Origin: Porphyrobacter sp. SLTP
Lineage (GTDB): Bacteria > Pseudomonadota > Alphaproteobacteria > Sphingomonadales > Sphingomonadaceae
DNA: 64,000 nucleotides
Direction of reading: 5' to 3'
Assembly: GCF_009905735.1 (NCBI RefSeq)
Contig: NZ_JAAALE010000001.1
Location: 1 to 64,000 of the forward strand
The notes beneath the pieces are model-generated. The model ran no database searches. It saw only the letters and a list, made by a program, of their open reading frames with translations, and was not told the origin of the DNA. The position numbers and the translations under genes were made by a program. Shown here in pieces: positions 59,072-64,000 of the stretch. Position 1 is the stretch's first letter, and the number at the start of each line of letters is the position of its first letter.

Positions 59072-59554
59072 ATGCCGGGCGCGCGATCGACGATATCCAA
59101 ATGCTTCTTCACTGCGTGGGTGTTGGGTTGGGCGACAGCAGTCTATTTGCCTAGCCTCGTGATCGCCCTGCTGTCACTTTCGCCCCTCGCATCCAGCGGA
59201 AACCTGCTTCTGGATACCTTTGAGGTCGCGGACGAAGTGTCGCCGGCAGCGAAGCTGACTTATGGGTTCATCTTCGCTGCCTTCGTATTGTCGGCACGCG
59301 CTGGCGGCGCGGGACGTGGGCTGTTGGTCAATGTTCTCATCGGCATGACCAGTATTGCCTTGGTTGTGGCGTTGCTCCCTGAATACTGGTCGCGCGGTTT
59401 TGGTGTCGGCCTAAACGGAATGAGGTTCGACCCGCTCCCGACTGCGATCTGTCTATTCGGCGGTGTCGCCAGTGGTATCATTTTTTCGCTGACCGAGGCA
59501 CGATGCCAGACAGGCAGTCAGGAACGTGCATCGCATCAGTCACGCGGTGGTTAA
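59072..59554 (+). CDS. Hypothetical membrane protein
   Basis: The protein has 160 residues with four membrane segments (AWVLGWATAVYLPSLVIALL, LTYGFIFAAFVLSARAG, LLVNVLIGMTSIALVVALLP, PTAICLFGGVASGIIFSLT). No recognised family and a weak ribosome binding site. It is convergent with the SDR gene. Confidence 0.6.
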   Translation: MPGARSTISKCFFTAWVLGWATAVYLPSLVIALLSLSPLASSGNLLLDTFEVADEVSPAAKLTYGFIFAAFVLSARAGGAGRGLLVNVLIGMTSIALVVALLPEYWSRGFGVGLNGMRFDPLPTAICLFGGVASGIIFSLTEARCQTGSQERASHQSRGG

Positions 59555-59617
59555 TTGCCCTTCGGCTTCCGACCCGCAAGCGATTGTAGTGATCGTATCG
59601 TGCACTCGGAAATCAAA

Positions 59618-60397
59618 TCAGGCCGTCGGTACCGTACCGCCGTCAATCACATATTCTGTGCCGGTAATTGTCCCGGCCCGTTCAGAGGCAAGGAAGGCGA
59701 TCAGGCTGGCGATCTCGTCAGGTCTTGAGGGGCGGCCGATCGGCACACCGCCAAGCGACTGCATGATCATCTGCCTGCCCTGCTCCACACTGACGCCATG
59801 TTCCGCAGCGAGCCGGCGCGCCAGATCGATCGACGATTCGGTTTCGATCCATCCGGGCGAGACCCGCACCACGCGGACGCCTTGGGCCGCGACTTCCTTT
59901 GACAGGCTCTTGCTGTAGGTCGACAGCGCCGCCTTGGCTGCGGCGTAGGCGGTGGTCGCCGCGGGTAGCGGCAATTCGCGCTGGATCGAGGTGACGTGGA
60001 TCACCACGCCCGATCCGCGCGCCGCCATACTGGGCACCAGTGCCCGGTCGAGCCGGACAGCGGGCATCAGGTTGAGATCAAGCTCGCTGCGCCACTGCGC
60101 CTCGTCCAGCGCTTGATAGCCGCCCGCCGGGGCCGACGAGCCACCCAACATATGAACGATGATATCGACCCCGCCGAGCCGCTTCTCGACCGCTTCCGCG
60201 ACCACTGCGCAGCCTTCCGGCGTGGTCAAATCGGCAGCAACGAACTGCGCTGCGGGCATCGACTCAGGCTTGCTGCGCGCCGTGGTCAGCACGCGAGCGC
60301 CAAGTTCTTCGAGCAGCGCTATCGTGGCTGCACCGGCTCCACGGGTACCCGAGGTTACGAGGGCGCGTTTTCCCTCCAGGGTGATGAAGGGGATCAT
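59618..60397 (-). CDS. Short-chain dehydrogenase/reductase
   Basis: The protein has 259 residues. The NAD(P)-binding motif is [12 protein letters not shown] (TGxxxGxG-like, with Ser for the second Gly), followed by HMLGGSSAP in place of NNAG. The catalytic Ser-Tyr-Lys set is in [30 protein letters not shown], and the C-terminus [29 protein letters not shown] is typical. It reduces or oxidises a small carbonyl/alcohol compound. The ATG overlaps the stop of the NTF2-like gene by 4 bp (ATGA). It is divergent, as part of a two-gene operon, from a LysR regulator. Confidence 0.93.
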   Translation of the reverse strand: MIPFITLEGKRALVTSGTRGAGAATIALLEELGARVLTTARSKPESMPAAQFVAADLTTPEGCAVVAEAVEKRLGGVDIIVHMLGGSSAPAGGYQALDEAQWRSELDLNLMPAVRLDRALVPSMAARGSGVVIHVTSIQRELPLPAATTAYAAAKAALSTYSKSLSKEVAAQGVRVVRVSPGWIETESSIDLARRLAAEHGVSVEQGRQMIMQSLGGVPIGRPSRPDEIASLIAFLASERAGTITGTEYVIDGGTVPTA

Positions 60398-60723
60398 GGT
60401 ACGATTTCCAGCGCCGCGATCCCGTCGCTCTCAAGCGCGAAGATGTAACGCAGGTCCACCGGGCTGCCGGGGAAGTTGCCGTTCAGCCGACTGGTGACAA
60501 TGGTCCGCCCGTCGTGCTGGGCCAGCGCGAACGGTTCGACTGTGTAAGTGTATTGGGTCGACGCATTTGCCAGCCACTGCCGGATCGCCTCATGTCCGAC
60601 ATAGGTGTTGCCTTCGTCGATCACCGTTGCATCGGGGGTGAAGCAGGCGGCGAGCGATGCAGCATCGCTGTGCTTGTCAGCCGCGAAATAGCGGGCGATC
60701 GGATCGGGAAGGGTGAGGCTCAT
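60394..60723 (-). CDS. NTF2-like (SnoaL-type) small protein
   Basis: The protein has 109 residues and one cone-shaped NTF2-like domain: [80 protein letters not shown]. Members bind small hydrophobic ligands or act as isomerases/hydrolases. GGAG precedes ATG 60723. It is the first gene of the NTF2-SDR operon, so the two probably act on the same compound. Confidence 0.85.
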   Translation of the reverse strand: MSLTLPDPIARYFAADKHSDAASLAACFTPDATVIDEGNTYVGHEAIRQWLANASTQYTYTVEPFALAQHDGRTIVTSRLNGNFPGSPVDLRYIFALESDGIAALEIVP

Positions 60724-60827
60724 GTTCAGTCTCCGGTGGAGTTGGTGTGTGAGACACCCGGATAGACCTTTGACGCTGTCCGCATAAGCAGGATAAAAGA
60801 GGATATGATATTGCGGAATTAGGGACA

Positions 60828-61733
60828 ATGCGGAGCTACAGTCTTGCCGATTTCGATGCCGTTCTTGCGATCGGGCGCAAAGGATCGTTCCGCGCAGCGG
60901 CGCTCGATCTCGGCGTGTCGACCACGGCACTCAGCAACACCATCGCCCGGCTTGAGAGCCAGCTTGGCGTCCGCCTGTTCAACCGCACCACTCGCAGTGT
61001 TGCGCTGACCGAGGCGGGGCGCCGGTTCATAGCGCAGCTATCACCCGCGCTGGGGGACATTCATCAGGCGCTCGACGCGGTCCGCGCGCAGCAGGATACG
61101 CCAGCTGGCACGCTGCGGATCAACACTTTCGCCACGGCGGGACGCGAGATTCTCGCGCCGCTTGTGCTCGAATGTCTGCGGCGTTTCCCGCAGGTCCGGA
61201 TCGACCTCGTGACCGAGGGGAATCTCGTCGACATCGTGGCGGACGGGTTCGATTTCGGCATCCGCAGCCGTAATCTCGTTCCCAGCGATATGATTGCCAT
61301 CCCGCTCGGCCCGGTGCGGCAGCATGTTGTGGTTGCTACGCCTGCCTATCTGGCGGGGCGCGAGTTGCCGCGTGTGCCTGCCGACCTGCTCGGTCTCACC
61401 TGCATTCGAACGCGGCTGCCCAACGGCGCACTCCTTCGCTGGCAATTCGAAGCCGAAGGGCAACCGTTGCAAGTGGATGTCGATGGCCCACTCACGCTCG
61501 ACGAAGCGAGCCTCGCAAGGATCGCGGTGCTCGCCTCGATCGGGATCGGTCACTTCATGGAGTCCGATGTGCGCGAGGATATCGCTGCGGGTAAGCTGGT
61601 GCGGCTGCTGGAAGACTGGACCCCGCCGCTTTCGCCGCTGTGCCTCTATTATCCCAGCCGCCGTAATCCGCCCGCGGCTTTCAGGGTTTTCGTCGATCTT
61701 GCGCGCGAACTGGCGCGGGGGGGATCGGTATAA
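60828..61733 (+). CDS. LysR-family transcriptional regulator
   Basis: The protein has 301 residues. The N-terminal winged HTH ([58 protein letters not shown]) is followed by a substrate-binding domain (about 90-290, [40 protein letters not shown]). It is divergent from the NTF2-SDR operon across a 104-bp gap, the classic LysR arrangement in which it controls the neighbouring operon. Confidence 0.93.
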   Translation: MRSYSLADFDAVLAIGRKGSFRAAALDLGVSTTALSNTIARLESQLGVRLFNRTTRSVALTEAGRRFIAQLSPALGDIHQALDAVRAQQDTPAGTLRINTFATAGREILAPLVLECLRRFPQVRIDLVTEGNLVDIVADGFDFGIRSRNLVPSDMIAIPLGPVRQHVVVATPAYLAGRELPRVPADLLGLTCIRTRLPNGALLRWQFEAEGQPLQVDVDGPLTLDEASLARIAVLASIGIGHFMESDVREDIAAGKLVRLLEDWTPPLSPLCLYYPSRRNPPAAFRVFVDLARELARGGSV

Positions 61734-61741
61734 AGGGCGAT

Positions 61742-61771
61742 GGCCCGATCAGCGTCGCGACTGACCGGGCC
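61742..61771. terminator. Hairpin between the convergent LysR and Ohr genes
   Basis: ggcccgatcag (61742-61752) and ctgaccgggcc (61761-61771) pair at 10 of 11 positions around an 8-base loop. The T-run is weak on both sides. The position between two convergent stops suits a bidirectional terminator. Confidence 0.6.
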
Positions 61772-61786
61772 CTGATTTGCGGAGCA

Positions 61787-62218
61787 TTATGCCTCCGTCG
61801 TCACCGCGAGGCGGACCTCGATGTTACCGCGCACCGCATGGGAATAGGGACAGACGGTATCGGCCTCGGCGACCAGTGCTTCGGCGTCCGCAGCGTCCAG
61901 CCCCGGCAGCGCAATGTCGAGCGTGACCGCCAGACCAAAGCCCTTATCCTGGCGTGGCCCGATGCCGACTGTAGCGCTGACACTGGCATCGGCAGGAACC
62001 TTGGCGTGCTTGCCCTGCGAGCCGACGAACTTCATCGCGCTGAGGAAGCAGGCGGCGTATCCAGCTGCAAACAGCTGTTCGGGATTGTTGCCTTGGCCAT
62101 TGCCGCCCATTTCCTTTGGCGTGACCAATGCCACTTCGAAAGTGCCGTCATCGGTGCGGGCCCGGCCGTCGCGGCCGCCGGTGGCCGTGGCGCGGGTGGT
62201 GTAGAGGATCTTGGTCAT
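61787..62218 (-). CDS. ohr: Organic hydroperoxide resistance protein, Ohr/OsmC family
   Basis: The protein has 143 residues. The redox pair is Cys57 (AAGYAACFLSAMKF) and Cys123 (ADTVCPYSHAVRGN), with the Ohr-type NPEQLFAAGYAACF motif and Arg in TTRATATGGRDGRA. Ohr reduces organic and lipid hydroperoxides using lipoamide. It follows an exported hydrolase gene by 35 bp; the OhrR-type regulator is divergent from that hydrolase gene, so all three form one peroxide-response unit. Confidence 0.93.
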   Translation of the reverse strand: MTKILYTTRATATGGRDGRARTDDGTFEVALVTPKEMGGNGQGNNPEQLFAAGYAACFLSAMKFVGSQGKHAKVPADASVSATVGIGPRQDKGFGLAVTLDIALPGLDAADAEALVAEADTVCPYSHAVRGNIEVRLAVTTEA

Positions 62219-62253
62219 ATCGATGGTCCTTCCTTGATGAGAGGTCTGGCGTA

Positions 62254-63270
62254 TCAGTTGCCGAAGGCAGCACGAAGACGGGCCGCACCTTGGGCGATGG
62301 CCGCGCGGGCCGGTTCACTCGCCGCCAGCGGGTTGAGCATCACGAAGTCATGGATCGTGCCGTTGAAGCGAGTGGTGGCAACCGGCACTCCGGCTTCGAT
62401 CAGGCGGCGGCCGTAGGCTTCGCCCTCGTCGCGCAGCAGGTCGTTTTCCGCGACGATGATCGTCGCTGCGGGCAGGCCCGCAAGCTGCTGCTTCGAAGCG
62501 CGCAGCGGGAAGGCAAGCACGTCCTTGCGACTTTCGTCCGGGAAGTTCGCTTCGAGAAAGTAGTCCATCGCCTTGCGAGTCAGGAACGGTCCCTCACCGA
62601 ATGCGCGATATGAGGCATTGTCCGAAACGTCGTCAGTCACCGGGTAGAACAACAGCTGGTGGCTGATCTTGGGGCCGACGCGGTCCTTGGCCATCATCGT
62701 GACGGCGATCGCCATGTTCCCGCCCGCGCTGTCACCCGCCACCGCGAGCCGAGTTCCGTCGATGCCGAGCGCTGCGCCGTTCGCCGCGACATACTCGAGC
62801 GCGGCATAGGCCTGCTCGTTATTGACCGGGTAGCGGACTTCAGGGGCGTTGTCGTATTCGACAAAGACCACCGCCGCACGGGCCTGTACCGCCAACTCGC
62901 GGATCAGGTGGTCATGGGTGTTGCGGTCGCCCATCACCCAGCCGCCACCATGATAGTAGAGCACCGCGGGAAGATCACCCTCAGCACCGGCGGGCCGAAC
63001 GATGCGGATGCGCACCGCACCGGTCGGGCCGATGTTCCAGACAAGGTCCTGCGTGGTTGTCGGGGCAGAGGCCTCAACCTTGTCGGCTTGCACTCCTGCC
63101 AGCACGGCGCGGGCATCCTCATAGGCGAGTTCATAGATTGGCTTGCCGGCGGCGGCTGCTTCAGCAAAGCCCGCGGCGGCTGGTTCCAACGTTTGGGCAT
63201 GAGCGGCGACAGGCGAGAGGGCCAGCAAAGCGCTGGAGGTGAGGGCGGTAAGCAGGATTGACTTGGTCAT
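62254..63270 (-). CDS. Exported alpha/beta-hydrolase of the hormone-sensitive-lipase type
   Basis: The protein has 338 residues: signal peptide MTKSILLTALTSSALLALSP then VAAHAQ. The HSL-family oxyanion motif YYHGGGWVMGDRNTHDHLI, nucleophile GDSAGGNMAIAV, Asp in VAENDLLRDEGE and His in GTIHDFVML give a full triad. It hydrolyses short-chain esters outside the cytoplasm. It is transcribed ahead of ohr from the region holding the OhrR-type operators, an unusual member of a peroxide regulon. Confidence 0.9.
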   Translation of the reverse strand: MTKSILLTALTSSALLALSPVAAHAQTLEPAAAGFAEAAAAGKPIYELAYEDARAVLAGVQADKVEASAPTTTQDLVWNIGPTGAVRIRIVRPAGAEGDLPAVLYYHGGGWVMGDRNTHDHLIRELAVQARAAVVFVEYDNAPEVRYPVNNEQAYAALEYVAANGAALGIDGTRLAVAGDSAGGNMAIAVTMMAKDRVGPKISHQLLFYPVTDDVSDNASYRAFGEGPFLTRKAMDYFLEANFPDESRKDVLAFPLRASKQQLAGLPAATIIVAENDLLRDEGEAYGRRLIEAGVPVATTRFNGTIHDFVMLNPLAASEPARAAIAQGAARLRAAFGN

Positions 63271-63298
63271 GGTTTGGCTCCTTTAAGATCGTTCACGC

Positions 63299-63372
63299 TT
63301 AGATCGTGTACGATTTAAATACGCTGCTCAGAAGCAGAGTCAACCCTTGCGATTAAATCGTGTGCGATTTAT
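63299..63372. promoter_or_regulatory. Two OhrR-type operator copies
   Basis: TTAGATCGT-GT-ACGATTTAA (63299-63318) and AAATCG-TGTG-CGATTT (63355-63370) share the form AxATCGTGTRCGATTT, and their centres are 54 bp apart. They lie between the divergent hydrolase-ohr operon and the OhrR gene, so the regulator probably represses both directions and releases them when its Cys19 is oxidised. Confidence 0.72.
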
Positions 63373-63381
63373 ATAGAGGTC

Positions 63382-63846
63382 ATGACCGAAACCGCTCCCA
63401 ATGCCTCCGGAGGCAATCCGCTCGACCAGTTCCTGTGCTTTTCCGTCTACGCGGCGGGCCTGGCGTTCAACCGTGTCTACAAGCCACTGCTCGATCCGTA
63501 TGGCATCACTTATCCCCAATACCTCGCATTGGTGGCGCTGAGCAGTAAGGAGGGGCAGACGGTCAGCGAGCTTGGCGAGAAGCTGCATCTGGAATCCAAC
63601 ACCCTGACACCGCTGGTCAAGCGGCTGGAAGCGGCCGGGCTGGTAACTCGTACACGTGACACGCAGGACGAACGGGTGGTGCGGTTGGGTCTGACAGTGG
63701 CCGGCAGCAACCTTGCGAAGACTGCTCTGGGCTGTGTCCCGGCCGAAGTTCTCGCGGCGACTGGGATGGACCAAGCTGCGCTGGAAGAGCTGAACGGCAA
63801 TCTTGCTACGCTGGGTGCCACGCTCCGCGATTTTGCGGGACGATAG
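63382..63846 (+). CDS. ohrR: MarR-family peroxide-sensing regulator (OhrR-like)
   Basis: The protein has 154 residues. The reactive Cys19 lies in DQFLCFSVYAAGLAFNRVYK, matching the LCFALY motif of OhrR, and the tyrosines YGITYPQYLALVAL are in place. The winged HTH reads TVSELGEKLHLESNTLTPLV, KRLEAAGLVTRTRDTQDERV. Organic peroxide oxidises the cysteine and releases DNA. GAGG precedes the ATG. A second cysteine (ALGCVPAEV) could form the disulfide of two-Cys OhrR proteins. Confidence 0.92.
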   Translation: MTETAPNASGGNPLDQFLCFSVYAAGLAFNRVYKPLLDPYGITYPQYLALVALSSKEGQTVSELGEKLHLESNTLTPLVKRLEAAGLVTRTRDTQDERVVRLGLTVAGSNLAKTALGCVPAEVLAATGMDQAALEELNGNLATLGATLRDFAGR

Positions 63847-64000
63847 GGGCGACCAGGCGTCCGCCCGCCCTGACGCATCGCAAAGGCAGTGCTTAAGCTC
63901 CCAACATTGAGGTGATCGCATCTGCCAATGCGGAAGGCAGCAAAGGTCTCAACATCCGCTTTTAAGCGCTCGTCTGAGATGCTTGAACGTCCAAAGCATG

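Noticed and set aside
58855-59112. Minus-strand frame of 85 codons after DUF3626
   Set aside because: It lies in dispersed-repeat DNA and overlaps the start of the membrane-protein gene; no motif.
1-64000. tRNA, rRNA or riboswitch genes
   Set aside because: I looked for T-arm-like GGTTCRAxTCC patterns and known riboswitch cores by eye and saw none; a covariance search would be decisive.

Overview
The window reads as chromosomal DNA of an alphaproteobacterium, most likely a sphingomonad of the Erythrobacteraceae (Erythrobacter/Porphyrobacter type). This is inferred from the GC-rich coding style, the many TonB receptors, UrcA and DUF2141 small proteins, a carotenoid oxygenase, PaoABC, Ku-LigD, and the mix of TTG/GTG starts with good Shine-Dalgarno sequences. 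I see no tRNA, rRNA, CRISPR array, intact insertion sequence or prophage.

Layout. 1-6.5 kb: the 3' end of a large Ig/cadherin-repeat surface protein, a FolB-like gene, a DUF2805 gene, an outer-membrane barrel protein, an ECF sigma/anti-sigma pair, and a PadR-controlled three-gene membrane operon with a palindromic operator. 6.8-14.5 kb: a DUF2269 membrane protein, LigD and Ku (non-homologous end joining), and the PaoABC molybdenum aldehyde oxidoreductase. 15-17.8 kb: a c-di-GMP block with REC-EAL facing GAF-GGDEF, plus a LuxR remnant. 18.7-28.4 kb: a TonB receptor with a clear terminator, a lipoprotein FKBP, an alpha/beta hydrolase, a VOC protein, a four-gene secreted/envelope operon (lipase, lipoprotein, beta/gamma-crystallin, MliC) and a Crp/Fnr regulator. 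28.7-32.7 kb: an accessory patch with a VanZ-like gene, an XRE regulator, an integrase fragment and a two-gene cassette. 33.1-39.1 kb: a 1987-residue repeat protein with an RTX tail. 39.8-47 kb: a prolyl oligopeptidase, a serine hydrolase, a TonB receptor and a tandem-domain TetR regulator. 47.2-51 kb: two related short tyrosine recombinases pointing outward on either side of an SLC13-type transporter. 51.3-64 kb: DUF2141 plus carotenoid oxygenase, DUF5694, UrcA, a membrane-bound AraC regulator with a sterol-desaturase-type enzyme, DUF3626, an SDR/NTF2/LysR unit, and an Ohr/hydrolase/OhrR peroxide-response unit.

How genes work together. Several units carry a local regulator with a visible candidate operator: PadR, tandem TetR, AraC and OhrR. 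Repair (Ku, LigD) and c-di-GMP turnover (EAL, GGDEF) form compact clusters. Many proteins are exported: TonB receptors, lipoproteins, lipases, and the large repeat proteins that are probably type I secretion substrates, although no exporter genes lie in the window.

Most notable. (1) The two recombinase genes each start directly behind a similar inverted repeat that buries the ribosome binding site. (2) A degenerate family of dispersed repeats of about 100 bp fills at least a dozen intergenic gaps. (3) A shared 20-bp motif lies upstream of both the AraC gene and its neighbouring desaturase gene. (4) Gene remnants (VanZ, LuxR, integrase, a 5'-truncated gene) mark past rearrangement. All functional assignments rest on motif recognition by eye, without a database search.
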